NCBI GenBank assembly: GCA_902779945.1
Contig: CACZDN010000004.1
Location: forward strand, 1-64,000
From: Oscillospiraceae bacterium
Lineage (GTDB): Bacteria > Bacillota > Clostridia > Oscillospirales > Oscillospiraceae
Direction of reading: 5' to 3'
DNA: 64,000 bases
Shown here one piece after another: positions 25,214-33,900 of the stretch. How positions within the stretch are numbered: position 1 is the first letter of the stretch; each line of letters starts with the position of its first letter. The notes under the pieces are model-generated. The model was not told the DNA's origin and did no database searches. It saw nothing but the letters and a program-made list of their open reading frames with translations. Made by a program: the position numbers and the translations under genes.

Positions 25214-26731
25214 ATGAGCAAAAAAGCAGTCCTTATCATCATGGACGGCTACGGCCTTGCCGCCCCCTCGAAGGGCAACGCCGTCTATGTCGCCGATACC
25301 CCGAATCTGGACAGACTCTTCGCGGAGAACCCCCACACCACGCTTCAGGCCTCCGGGCTTGACGTGGGCCTGCCCGAGGGGCAGATGGGCAACTCCGAGG
25401 TCGGCCACACCAACATGGGCGCGGGCCGCGTCGTGTTCCAGATCCTGCCCAAAATGACCCAGGAGATCCAGAACGGCAAGTTCTTCCGGAACCCGGTCTA
25501 CATCAAGGCCATGGAGGACGCCAAAGAAAACGGAAAGTCCCTGCACATCATGGGCCTCATGTCCGACGGCGGCGTCCACAGCCACCTGACCCACGTCTTC
25601 GCCATCCTCGACATGGCAAAGCAGCGCGGCGTGGAGAAGGTCTACGTCCACTGCTTCCTCGACGGGCGCGACGTGCCCCCCACCAGCGGCGCGGGCTTCG
25701 TCAGACAGCTCCAGGAGAAGTGCGAGGCCCTCGGCAACGCGAAGATCGCCACCGTCCAGGGCCGTTTCTGGGGCATGGACCGCGACAAGCGCTGGGACCG
25801 CGTGGAGAAGGGCTACAACGCCATCGTCTGCGGCGAGGGCATCCAGGACCCCGACCCCGTCCACGCCGTGGAACAGAGCTACGCAAACGACAAGACAGAC
25901 GAGTTTGTCGAGCCCGTGGTCTGCTGCGCCGAGGGCCAGATCAACCAGGGCGACAGCGTCGTCTTCATGAACTTCCGCCCCGACCGCGCCCGTGAGATGA
26001 CCTGGGCGCTGAATCTCGAGGACTTCGACGGCTTCGAGCGCAAAAAGAAGGTCTTCCCCCTGTCCTACGTCTGCACCGCCCAGTACGACGAGGCGCTGCC
26101 CCTGCCCATCGCCTACCCGCCCGAGGTCATCGAAAACACCCTCGGCGACTATGTGAGCGCCCTGGGGCTCAGACAGTTCCGCGTGGCCGAGACCGAGAAG
26201 TACGCCCACGTCACCTTCTTCTTCAACGGCGGCGTTGAGAAGGAGACCGAGGGCGAGGTCCGCTGCCTCGTCCCGTCCCCCAAGGAGTTCCCGACCTACG
26301 ACCTCATCCCGGAGATGAGCGCCGTCAAGGTCTGCGACAAGGTGGTCGAGGCCATCGCCTCCGACGAGTACGGCCTCATCGTCTGCAACTTCGCAAACTG
26401 CGACATGGTCGGCCACACCGGCGTTATGGACGCGGCGGTCAAGGCCGTCCAGACTGTGGACGCCTGCATCGGCCGCATCATGGCCGAGGTCGCAAAGCAC
26501 CCCGACACCGTCCTGCTTGTCACCGCCGACCACGGCAACGCCGACTGCATGTTCGACGAGGCCACCGGCAAGGTCAACACCGCCCACACCACGAACCCGG
26601 TCCCCTTCGTCGTCTGCGAGAAGGGCATCGAGCTGCGCCCCGGCAGACTCGCCGACATCGCGCCGACGATCCTGCACGTCATGGGCCTCCAGCAGCCGAA
26701 GGAAATGACCGGCGAGTGCCTCATCAAGTGA
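25214..26731 (+). CDS. gpmI: 2,3-bisphosphoglycerate-independent phosphoglycerate mutase
   Basis: This 505-residue Mn-dependent alkaline-phosphatase-superfamily enzyme converts 3- to 2-phosphoglycerate. The start at 25214 has AAAGGAG upstream. Motifs: VLIIMDGYG (metal), the phosphoserine nucleophile in GNSEVGHTNMGAGR, HIMGLMSDGGVHSH, DGRDVPPTSG, NFRPDRARE and the C-terminal metal site TADHGNAD. Length is normal for the family (about 510). Confidence 0.97.
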   Translation: MSKKAVLIIMDGYGLAAPSKGNAVYVADTPNLDRLFAENPHTTLQASGLDVGLPEGQMGNSEVGHTNMGAGRVVFQILPKMTQEIQNGKFFRNPVYIKAMEDAKENGKSLHIMGLMSDGGVHSHLTHVFAILDMAKQRGVEKVYVHCFLDGRDVPPTSGAGFVRQLQEKCEALGNAKIATVQGRFWGMDRDKRWDRVEKGYNAIVCGEGIQDPDPVHAVEQSYANDKTDEFVEPVVCCAEGQINQGDSVVFMNFRPDRAREMTWALNLEDFDGFERKKKVFPLSYVCTAQYDEALPLPIAYPPEVIENTLGDYVSALGLRQFRVAETEKYAHVTFFFNGGVEKETEGEVRCLVPSPKEFPTYDLIPEMSAVKVCDKVVEAIASDEYGLIVCNFANCDMVGHTGVMDAAVKAVQTVDACIGRIMAEVAKHPDTVLLVTADHGNADCMFDEATGKVNTAHTTNPVPFVVCEKGIELRPGRLADIAPTILHVMGLQQPKEMTGECLIK

Positions 26732-26768
26732 CGCTGCCCGGCAGCAAACAGGTATCGAATAAACACAA

Positions 26769-26815
26769 CAATACGGCGAAATCGCATCAAACTGCGATTT
26801 CGCCGTATTGCGTTT
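26769..26815. terminator. bidirectional terminator between gpmI and galE
   Basis: An 18-bp perfect stem (26769-26786 with 26793-26810) with a 6-base loop and CGTTTTC after it. A partial REP-like unit (TGTCATTCCGGGAAGCGGAG) follows near 26842. Confidence 0.8.
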
Positions 26816-26893
26816 TCAATCTGTGGAGCAAAGCCCCCAGCTGTCATTCCGGGAAGCGGAGCGACGAAGAATCTTTTCCCGCTTCATGCGGCC

Positions 26894-27913
26894 TTATGTT
26901 TCCGCGTACCCCATGGGGTTCTTCGACTGCCAGGCCCAGGTGTCGCGGCACATGTCGTCCAGGTTGTACTCGGCCTTCCAGCCCAGAAGCTCCGCGCTCT
27001 TGTCGGGGCTGGAGTACACGGTGGCGAGGTCGCCGGGGCGGCGGTCCACGATCTCGTAGGGGATCTTCACGCCGGTGACGCGCTCAAAGGCGTGCACCAT
27101 GTCCAGCACGCTGTAGCCCGTGCCGGTGCCGAGGTTGAAGACGTTCTCGCCGCGGTGCTTCATCATATACTCGATGGCGCAGACGTGGCCGCGCGCGAGG
27201 TCGACGACGTGGATGTAGTCGCGCACGCCGGTGCCGTCGTGGGTGTTGTAGTCGTTGCCGTAGACGTTCAGGTGGTCGATACGGCCCACCGCAACCTGGG
27301 AGATGAAGGGCATGAGGTTGTTGGGAATGCCGCGCGGGTCCTCGCCGATGAGGCCGCTTGCGTGCGCGCCGATGGGGTTGAAGTAGCGCAGCAGGGAGAC
27401 GGAGAAGTCGTCCACGGCCCTGGCGGTGTCGCGCAGGATCTGCTCGGACATGTACTTGGTCCAGCCGTAGGGGTTGGTGCACATGCCGGTTTTCGAGGTC
27501 TCGCGCAGGGGCATGTCGTTGTCGCCGGAGTAGACCGTCGCGGAGGAGGAGAAGACGATGTCGTGTACGCCGTGGTCCTTCATCGCGCGGCAGAGCTGGA
27601 TGGTGGAATTGAGGTTGTTGTCGTAGTACTCCAGCGGCATGGCCACGGACTCGCCCACGGCCTTGAGACCGGCGAAGTGAATGACGCAGCCGATGTCGTG
27701 CTTTTCAAAAATCTGATCGAGCTTCGCGCGGTCGCGCACGTCGATCTCATAGAAGGCGAGATCCCTGCCGCAGATCTGCTCCACGCGCTCGAGAGATCTG
27801 GCGCTGGAGTTGACCAGATTGTCCGCCACGACTACGCCGTAGCCGCGGTTCAAGAGCTCCACGCAGGTGTGGCTGCCGATATACCCGGCGCCGCCGGTGA
27901 CCAGTACGTTCAT
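26894..27913 (-). CDS. galE: UDP-glucose 4-epimerase
   Basis: This 339-residue SDR-fold enzyme interconverts UDP-glucose and UDP-galactose. Visible are the NAD-binding GGAGYIGSH near the N-terminus, SSSATVY with the catalytic Ser, the YGWTK (Y-x3-K) catalytic pair, and NPIGAHASGLIGEDP. Length is standard. It is the last of three genes in an operon with a nucleotidyltransferase and a GNAT acetyltransferase, suggesting a surface-polysaccharide or galactose role. Confidence 0.95.
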   Translation of the reverse strand: MNVLVTGGAGYIGSHTCVELLNRGYGVVVADNLVNSSARSLERVEQICGRDLAFYEIDVRDRAKLDQIFEKHDIGCVIHFAGLKAVGESVAMPLEYYDNNLNSTIQLCRAMKDHGVHDIVFSSSATVYSGDNDMPLRETSKTGMCTNPYGWTKYMSEQILRDTARAVDDFSVSLLRYFNPIGAHASGLIGEDPRGIPNNLMPFISQVAVGRIDHLNVYGNDYNTHDGTGVRDYIHVVDLARGHVCAIEYMMKHRGENVFNLGTGTGYSVLDMVHAFERVTGVKIPYEIVDRRPGDLATVYSSPDKSAELLGWKAEYNLDDMCRDTWAWQSKNPMGYAET

Positions 27914-27925
27914 GTGTATTCTCCT

Positions 27926-28441
27926 TTATTCTGATTCGCCCTTCACGAGGGCGTACATCTTCATGTCTTCAAGCTTCCCGTTTTTGCAGGCGGCGCTGCG
28001 CAGAACACCCTCAAGCCGGAAGCCCGCCTTTTCGAGCACCCGGCAGGAGGCGGCGTTGCGTGAGAAGGGCTCCGCATAGATCCGCACGATGTCCGTATGC
28101 GCGAAGACATATGCGCAGACCTGCCGGACCGCGTCCGTCGCAAAGCCCCTGCCCCAGTAGGGCTCGCCGAGGTAGTAGCCCAGCTCCGCGGTGCGAAAGT
28201 GGATGTTCTCGCCGCGCGTAACGCCGACGCTGCCGATGGCCTCTCCGTCCAGCGTGACCGCAAAGGCGAAGGTCTTCTCCGGGTCGGCGGAGAGCATGTC
28301 CCGGATGAACGCCTCCGCATCCGCCTGCGTGTAGGGAAAGGGCAGGCCGTCGCGCAGATTGTCCAGGATCTTTCGGTTGTTGAGATTGCTTGCAAGGGCG
28401 GCGCTGTCCGCAAGCCGCCAGGACCGGAGCGCGCAGCCCAT
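27926..28441 (-). CDS. GNAT-family N-acetyltransferase (RimJ-like)
   Basis: This 171-residue protein has the AcCoA-binding motif A region (ELGYYLGEPYWGRGFATDAVRQ) followed by NAASCRVLEKAGFRLEGVLR, typical of the RimJ/RimL-type branch. It transfers acetyl from CoA to an amine; the substrate cannot be read from sequence. It lies one base after the nucleotidyltransferase stop and 12 bp before galE, so it may modify a sugar or a protein of the same pathway. Confidence 0.85.
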   Translation of the reverse strand: MGCALRSWRLADSAALASNLNNRKILDNLRDGLPFPYTQADAEAFIRDMLSADPEKTFAFAVTLDGEAIGSVGVTRGENIHFRTAELGYYLGEPYWGRGFATDAVRQVCAYVFAHTDIVRIYAEPFSRNAASCRVLEKAGFRLEGVLRSAACKNGKLEDMKMYALVKGESE

Positions 28442-28442
28442 T

Positions 28443-29351
28443 TCAGTCCAGAAGCCGCTCGGGGTAGACGCCCTGCCCGCGCATCGACGCGATCGCGGCG
28501 CTCACACTCTGCAGGTCCTCGCGGTAGGTCATGCCGTACCACTGCTCCCGGCAGGGGAGGACCTTCACGACGGCGCTGCCGTCCTGAATGCAGGCGTTGA
28601 CGACGAAGGGCAGAAAATACTCGGCCTTGAGCGGGTTTTTGGGCAGGTTCTCGTCCAGCCATCCGGGGAAGCGGGCGTAGAGCTCGTCCAGCAGGGAGTG
28701 CCCGAAGGCCCAGCAGTTCATGGAGACCGGCACGTCGCCGGAGAGCGGGAGATAGTTCACGCCGTCCTCGGTGTAGGCCGCGTCGTCCCCGCGCTTTTCG
28801 ATGTGCACGCGCTCCACCACGTCGGTGAGGCAGCCGTTCTCCACCTGGCAGACCCCGCGGGAGACATAGCCGCTCTCGGTCACGGTGTTGCGCAGCAGGT
28901 AGGCGACCATGGCATGCTCGTTTTCGTGCCGGTCCCCGGCGAGAAAGCCGTACAGCGCCTCGTAGGCGCTGGGACCGTAGAAGTCGTCCGCGTTGATGAC
29001 GGCGAAGGGCCCGTCGATCACGTCCCGGCAGCAGAGCACCGCGTGGCCTGTGCCCCAGGGCTTGACGCGCCCTTCAGGTACGGCGTAGCCCTCCGGCAGC
29101 AGCTCCGTGCTCTGGAATACGTACCTGACGTCGAAATACTTTTCCATGCGCCGGCCGACCGCGGCCTTGAAATCCTCCTCGATCTCCCGCTTGATGATGA
29201 AGACGACGCGGCGAAAGCCCGCGCGGTACGCATCGAAGAGGGAAAAATCAATGATGGCGTGGCCGTGCTCGTCCACGGGCATGATCTGCTTGACGCCGCC
29301 GAAGCGGCTGCCCATCCCGGCGGCCAGAATGACAAGCGTAGGTTCCTGCAT
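28443..29351 (-). CDS. sugar-phosphate nucleotidyltransferase-like protein
   Basis: This is a 302-residue protein. ATG 29351 is chosen because AGAGGTG lies 6 bases upstream. The N-terminal signature LAAGMGSRFGGVKQI and the metal-binding VINADDFYG define the Rossmann-like NTP-transferase fold. It is likely to activate a sugar phosphate with an NTP. Sequence around the sugar site does not identify the substrate. First gene of the galE operon. Confidence 0.8.
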   Translation of the reverse strand: MQEPTLVILAAGMGSRFGGVKQIMPVDEHGHAIIDFSLFDAYRAGFRRVVFIIKREIEEDFKAAVGRRMEKYFDVRYVFQSTELLPEGYAVPEGRVKPWGTGHAVLCCRDVIDGPFAVINADDFYGPSAYEALYGFLAGDRHENEHAMVAYLLRNTVTESGYVSRGVCQVENGCLTDVVERVHIEKRGDDAAYTEDGVNYLPLSGDVPVSMNCWAFGHSLLDELYARFPGWLDENLPKNPLKAEYFLPFVVNACIQDGSAVVKVLPCREQWYGMTYREDLQSVSAAIASMRGQGVYPERLLD

Positions 29352-29387
29352 ACTTTGCACCTCTGGTGTTTTCATAATGTCGCCGCT

Positions 29388-29416
29388 ATTATACCAGCCT
29401 TTTCCGCTTTTGTATA
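29388..29416 (-). promoter_or_regulatory. promoter of the nucleotidyltransferase-galE operon
   Basis: On the minus strand TATACA (29416-29411), a 17-bp spacer and TATAAT (29393-29388) preceded by TGG (extended -10). Confidence 0.55.
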
Positions 29417-29500
29417 GAGCGGGCTCACCCTTTTTTCGGCTTGCGCATGAATTGCCGGACGGCCCCCTCTCCCTTGTATCCCTCTCCCGCTGCCGCTGCG

Positions 29501-29600
29501 GATGCGGATGTGGTTGCAGATGTGGTTGCAGATGTAGATGTGGTTGCAGATGTAGATGTGGTTGCAGATGTAGATGTGGTTGCAGATGCAGTTGTAGATG
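29501..29600. repeat. tandem repeat with 18-bp unit
   Basis: GATGTAGATGTGGTTGCA repeats head to tail about three times, flanked by shorter 12-bp variants (GATGTGGTTGCA) and degenerate units. No spacer sequences occur, so it is not CRISPR. It is non-coding here, although it is open in several frames because the unit is a multiple of three. Confidence 0.85.
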
Positions 29601-29700
29601 GATACGGCCCGTGGATTTCGACAACGGGAGAGATCGGGCCGATGCGCGGGCTGCGGGCTTTACACTTTGTCGCCGTTTGTTCAAATCGGCGTAAAAGGGA

Positions 29701-29729
29701 TTGACGCAGGGGGCGAAAATCAGTATAAT
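29701..29729 (+). promoter_or_regulatory. sigma-A promoter upstream of the small membrane protein
   Basis: TTGACG (29701-29706), a 17-bp spacer and TATAAT (29724-29729). The leader is about 50 bases. Confidence 0.75.
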
Positions 29730-29787
29730 ATGTACAGCAATAATGGCAAATCCTATTCTTAAATCATAGCAGGAGGGATAATTCTAC

Positions 29788-29994
29788 ATGAAGATCGTCA
29801 AGAAATTCCTGCTCCTCGTGTGCTTCAGCTGCGTCGGCTACGGCCTCGCCAGACTCCTGAGCACCGATGAGGCACAGGAGAAGCTGTTCGGCATCCTCGG
29901 TGAAGACACCTATCTGGCCGTGCTGGACAAGGTCCGTCTCCTCGGCGACCTGCTGGGCTGGCCCATTCATTTCGTGAAGGCGCTGCTCCCGTAA
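29788..29994 (+). CDS. small membrane-associated protein, unknown
   Basis: This is a 68-residue protein with AGGAGG before ATG 29788. A hydrophobic N-terminal helix (about 5-22, KKFLLLVCFSCVGYGLARLL) is followed by an amphipathic C-terminal part ending in FVKALLP. It is preceded by a near-consensus promoter and followed 41 bp later by the OYE flavoenzyme, so the two are probably one transcript. Perhaps it anchors or assists the enzyme. No family recognised. Confidence 0.65.
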   Translation: MKIVKKFLLLVCFSCVGYGLARLLSTDEAQEKLFGILGEDTYLAVLDKVRLLGDLLGWPIHFVKALLP

Positions 29995-30035
29995 TCGGAC
30001 AAACAGACAATTCATTTACAAAAAGGGGTTAAACT

Positions 30036-32096
30036 ATGAACGAGAAGTATGAAGCTCTATTCACTCCGTTCAAAATCGGAGAGGTAGAGATCCCGAACCG
30101 CATCGTACAGTGTTCCATGGGCGGCACGACCCTGTTTGGCTGGCTGGAGCCGTCTCACTTCGACGAAGAGGCCGCAAACTTCCTTCTCCAGCGCGCGAAG
30201 GACGGCGTCGGCCTGGTCCTCCCCGGAATGCAGGTCATCCGCGACACCATGGGCAGAAAGTGGCTGGACTCCAACCGCCAGATGTACCGCGTGCTCAAGC
30301 CCTATATGGACGAGTACCACAAGACCGGCGGCAAGCTCTTCATCCAGCTCGCCGGCGGCTTTGGCCGCTCCATGGCGGTCACGCCCTGGATGGCTGCGCT
30401 GGGCCGCAACGACCTGCTCAACAAGCTGGCAAGTCCCGTCGTCGACGTGCAGTATGCCTGCGCCTCCGCCTCCGCCACGCCCAACCGCTGGGCCGACAAC
30501 TTCAATTCCCGCCCCTTCACCATCGAGGAGATCCAGGAGATGGTCTGGCACTTCGGCGCCACCGCCAAGAAGCTGCGCGAGGCCGGGGTCGACGGTATTG
30601 AGATCCACGCCGTCCACGAGGGCTACAACCTCGACCAGTTCGCCATCGCGAACATGAACTTCCGCACCGACCAGTACGGCGGCAGCCTGGAGAACCGCCT
30701 GCGCTTCGCCACCGAGATCGTCCAGGAGATCCACAGACAGGCCGGGGACGACTACCCCGTCTCCCTGCGCTACTCCGTCCGCTCCTGCACCAAGGGCTGG
30801 CGCAAGGGCGCGATGCCCTACGAGGAGTTTGAGGAGTTCGGCCGCGACATGGCCGAGTCCGAGAAGGCCGTCAAGATCCTGCAGGACGCGGGCTACGCCT
30901 TCCTCAACTGCGACAACGGCACCTACGACGCCTGGTACTGGGCTCACCCGCCACAGTACATGCCCGACAACTGCAACCTCGAGGACGTCGAGCATATCCG
31001 TCAGTTCATCGACATCCCCGTCGCCTGCGCCGGCCGTATGGACCCGGTCAAGGCCGCCGAGGAGATCAAGGCCGGCCGTCTGGACGCCGTGGCCATCGCC
31101 CGCCAGAACCTGGTGGACGAGAACTGGGTCACCAAGATCCGCACCGGCCACGAGGAGGACATCCGTCCCTGCATCCGCTGCCACAACGGCTGCTTCAACT
31201 TCTCCAAGGCCAACGGCACCGAGAATATGCAGTCCCTGGGCGACTCGCTGCACCTGGGCCGCTGCGCGCTCAACCCGCCCACCATGCAGCACAAGCGCTA
31301 CAAGATCGTCCCGACGAAGCACCCGAAGAAGGTCGCCATCATCGGCGGCGGCATCGGCGGCATGGAGTGCGCGCTGGTGCTGAAAAAGCGCGGCCACACC
31401 CCCGTCATCTTCGAGAAGGAGGACCAGCTCGGCGGCCTGTTCCTGACGGCCTCCGCCATGACCTTCAAGGAGAACGACAAGGAGCTCATCGAGTGGTACA
31501 AGCGTGAGATCGCCAAGGCCGGCGTTGAGGTCCGCTTCCATACCGAGGTCAACGACCTGGGCACCATCAAGCGCGGCTTTGACGAGATCATCGTCTGCAC
31601 CGGCTCCGTCCCCAGAACCATGCCCCAGATCAAGGGCTTTGACAAGACCCGCTCCTTCCGCGAGCTGCTGCGCGAGAAGTCTGTCGAGGGCGACAAGATC
31701 GTCTTCCTCGGCGGCGGTCAGTCCTCCTGCGAGGCGGCCTACGACCTCGTCCTCGCGGGCAGGCACCCCGTCATCGTCGAGTACGGCAGCGACCTCGTCG
31801 CGGCCCAGGCCACCTGCCTCGCCAACACCTCCTTCCTGCGCGACGCGATGGAGTACCACAAGGTCCCCGTCTACCTGCACTCCACCATCACCGAGATCGG
31901 CGACGGCTACTGCATCATCAAGACCCCGAGCGAGACCTTCCGCTGCGAGTGCGACGCCGTCATCAACGGCATCGGCTTCGTCCCCGCCCCCGTCGGCGAA
32001 AAGGGCCTCCACGTCCACAGAGTCGGCGACTGCGTTGCCATCGGCAACCTCCGCACCGTCATCTGGCGCGCCTGGGACGTCTGCATGAGGATATAG
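30036..32096 (+). CDS. OYE-family Fe-S flavoenzyme (2-enoate/2,4-dienoyl-CoA reductase-like)
   Basis: This 686-residue protein has three parts. Residues 1-370 form an FMN-binding old-yellow-enzyme barrel, with HEGYNLDQF in the active-site region and NFRTDQYGGSLENR. Around 385-425 is an Fe-S motif CIRCHNGCF with a fourth Cys after an unusually long gap (about 23 residues). From about 435 lies an FAD/NAD(P) domain (VAIIGGGIGGMECALVLKKRG, then VFLGGGQSSCEAAYDLV). Relatives include 2-enoate reductases, 2,4-dienoyl-CoA reductase, and BaiCD/BaiH bile-acid reductases of gut clostridia. It would reduce a C=C bond with NAD(P)H. The substrate is unknown. No bile-acid gene lies beside it. Confidence 0.88.
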   Translation: MNEKYEALFTPFKIGEVEIPNRIVQCSMGGTTLFGWLEPSHFDEEAANFLLQRAKDGVGLVLPGMQVIRDTMGRKWLDSNRQMYRVLKPYMDEYHKTGGKLFIQLAGGFGRSMAVTPWMAALGRNDLLNKLASPVVDVQYACASASATPNRWADNFNSRPFTIEEIQEMVWHFGATAKKLREAGVDGIEIHAVHEGYNLDQFAIANMNFRTDQYGGSLENRLRFATEIVQEIHRQAGDDYPVSLRYSVRSCTKGWRKGAMPYEEFEEFGRDMAESEKAVKILQDAGYAFLNCDNGTYDAWYWAHPPQYMPDNCNLEDVEHIRQFIDIPVACAGRMDPVKAAEEIKAGRLDAVAIARQNLVDENWVTKIRTGHEEDIRPCIRCHNGCFNFSKANGTENMQSLGDSLHLGRCALNPPTMQHKRYKIVPTKHPKKVAIIGGGIGGMECALVLKKRGHTPVIFEKEDQLGGLFLTASAMTFKENDKELIEWYKREIAKAGVEVRFHTEVNDLGTIKRGFDEIIVCTGSVPRTMPQIKGFDKTRSFRELLREKSVEGDKIVFLGGGQSSCEAAYDLVLAGRHPVIVEYGSDLVAAQATCLANTSFLRDAMEYHKVPVYLHSTITEIGDGYCIIKTPSETFRCECDAVINGIGFVPAPVGEKGLHVHRVGDCVAIGNLRTVIWRAWDVCMRI

Positions 32097-32112
32097 TTTC
32101 CGGCAACACAAC

Positions 32113-32140
32113 AAAAAAGCACGCTTCGGCGTGCTTTTTT
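32113..32140. terminator. bidirectional intrinsic terminator
   Basis: An 11-bp stem AAAAAAGCACG/CGTGCTTTTTT with a CTTCGG loop directly follows the flavoenzyme stop. Confidence 0.85.
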
Positions 32141-32162
32141 GCTATATTTATCCCCCCTGCGA

Positions 32163-32432
32163 AAGGAAGGCCGCTGTGCGCAGCCCCCTTGCCTGAAGAG
32201 GCGCCCCGGTGCTCAAAGCCCCCCCTTGCCTAAAGGGGGGTGCCCCAGTTCGCAAACTGGGGCGGGGGGATACCCTTCACCGCACAGCGCCGCTTAAACG
32301 GAATCCCGGTCACAGCCTCGCGGGAGATCGGCTGTGCCAGCCCCATTCAGGCAAGGGGGCCGGGCGAAAAGTCCACACGATTGCAAATAACCGACAGCTC
32401 CCTGCCCATCACGGCGCGGGGCTGTCGGTTTT
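32163..32432. repeat. REP-like GC-rich repeats and hairpins
   Basis: The stretch between the two terminators contains CCCCTTGCCTGAAG and CCCCTTGCCTAAAGGGGG units, a CCCCAGTTCGCAAACTGGGG palindrome and a 10-bp stem (AACCGACAGC/GCTGTCGGTT, 32387-32432). I see no gene in 32097-32537. Confidence 0.5.
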
Positions 32433-32448
32433 CCCTTCATTTGCGGTC

Positions 32449-32483
32449 AAAAAACCCACCCGAAACGATCGCTTCGGGTGGGT
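32449..32483 (-). terminator. intrinsic terminator of the diguanylate cyclase gene
   Basis: On the minus strand an 11-bp perfect stem (32483-32473 with 32464-32454) is followed by TTTTTTGAC. Confidence 0.85.
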
Positions 32484-32537
32484 CATTGATGGAAGCGGAG
32501 ATCAGACTTGCTCGATGGCGGCTGCCTCGGCGGAGGT

Positions 32538-33611
32538 TTATCTGTTCCTGCGGTTGTTTTCGGGCTGGCGATAGAACTCGCGCTTTGCGGTGAGCATGTT
32601 CCTTTCGGCCTCGTTCACGATCACGTGCATGTCAATGTCACCGTTCGCTTTTTCCTGCGCGGCAGAGCCGAAGGAGACGTGGTAGCCTTTTTTGCCCAGG
32701 TCCCGCCTCAGCCTGTCGATCTCGGAGGACACCCGCTCCGGCTGATCGTCTGCCCGGAAGGCGACAAACTCGTCGCCGCCGACACGGTAGGTGTGATCCG
32801 GACCGAAAACCCGCTGGAGGGCCTCCGCGACCTCGCGCAGCATCAAGTCGCCCCTCTCGTGGCCCTCGCGGTTGTTTTTCTCGTGCAGGCCGTTCACGTC
32901 ACCATAGACGCAGATCAGATTCGACGTGCACATCTCCGGGTATTTCAGCAGCCGGTTTTCATAGTGATTCCGGTTTTTTGCGCCGGTCAGAAGATCGGTC
33001 TGGCTCATGTACTCAATCTGGCTGGACTGCCTGAGCGCGCGGATCTTGATGCTCATGATGAAGATCGTGGTGGTGACGGCGACGACGGAAAACGTGACGG
33101 TATTCCAGATGTCGAGCTCTGCGATCGCAGGCTCCTTGCAGCGCACGACGATCACACAGAATACGGCGGCGACAGACGCGATCAGCGTGGACAGCCGGGA
33201 CGGGCGATCGTAGAACAGCAGCGGGCTGACCAGCAGAAAGGCGACGGCCGATACAGCCGGCTTATCCGCGTGCAGCATGGAGATGCGAATGCCGAAAGCA
33301 TACAGCACCAGCTCAAAAAAATAAACGAGCACCATCACGAGCGCTGCGTTCTTCGGCACGGCATATTGTACACAGAACAAAATGGCAACCATCACGAAAC
33401 CGCAGATCATATAGGTCGTGCTGTTTACCGTGGCAAAGCCCATGGTGAGCATACTCACAATGTGCAAAAGGAAAAACATCACGCCCGCAAGCTGCGAGAA
33501 CAGCTTCAGCAGCACGCTGTTTTCATCGCAGATCCTGGGAATCAGCTTTTCGTATTCCTCCTTCTCCAGTCCCCCGTAAAAAAACAGCTTGTATAAATCA
33601 TGAAAAAGCAT
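32538..33611 (-). CDS. membrane-anchored diguanylate cyclase
   Basis: This is a 357-residue protein. About five or six hydrophobic segments fill residues 35-195, with almost no soluble N-terminal sensor. GGDEF follows from about 200, with an intact YRVGGDEF active site. The position of the inhibitory RxxD site reads FGPD, so product inhibition is unlikely. It makes c-di-GMP in response to a membrane or lipid-phase signal. It is monocistronic with its own terminator, and lies beside a larger c-di-GMP/phosphorelay operon on the same strand. The 5' region 33612-33820 shows a palindromic AT/GC element near 33727-33763 but no gene. Confidence 0.85.
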   Translation of the reverse strand: MLFHDLYKLFFYGGLEKEEYEKLIPRICDENSVLLKLFSQLAGVMFFLLHIVSMLTMGFATVNSTTYMICGFVMVAILFCVQYAVPKNAALVMVLVYFFELVLYAFGIRISMLHADKPAVSAVAFLLVSPLLFYDRPSRLSTLIASVAAVFCVIVVRCKEPAIAELDIWNTVTFSVVAVTTTIFIMSIKIRALRQSSQIEYMSQTDLLTGAKNRNHYENRLLKYPEMCTSNLICVYGDVNGLHEKNNREGHERGDLMLREVAEALQRVFGPDHTYRVGGDEFVAFRADDQPERVSSEIDRLRRDLGKKGYHVSFGSAAQEKANGDIDMHVIVNEAERNMLTAKREFYRQPENNRRNR

Positions 33612-33815
33612 CCCGGTTATCAGCTCCTTTATGGATCGGCAAAAGGCGCGCGCCCCGCGCGTTCAGGCGCCGCGGCGCTCCCCGGCAGACGGGATCATTG
33701 CCGGACCGGCGCTCTCGGCCGACACATTTTCCCCGGGAGCATATATGCCCCCCGGAAAAAACATGTGACGCCGATTATAGCCATGATCTGGAAAAAAGTC
33801 AAGTATAATTTGTAA

Positions 33816-33848
33816 ACAAAACGGCCGTCCCGCGCCTGCGGGACGGCG
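33816..33848 (-). terminator. intrinsic terminator of the permease-GGDEF/Hpt/REC operon
   Basis: A 9-bp perfect stem GCCGTCCCG/CGGGACGGC (33824-33832 with 33839-33847), followed on the minus strand by a T-rich run (GTTTTGTTT). It is 53 bp after the REC stop. Confidence 0.75.
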
Positions 33849-33900
33849 CACAATGCGCTCCCTGCGGTTTTTCCGCGGGCGGGGCGGAAGGACGCCGCCC

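Noticed and set aside
29501-29600. Possible CRISPR array
   Set aside because: Units are contiguous, without unique spacers, and no cas genes are near; it is a simple tandem repeat.
30036-32096. Bile-acid 7-dehydroxylation gene
   Set aside because: Similarity is at family level only and no other bai-type gene is present, so a bile-acid role is not supported.
30057-32114. Open frame of 685 codons antisense to the OYE flavoenzyme
   Set aside because: Mirror of the real gene; composition is Gly/Val/Asp/Leu-biased with no motif.
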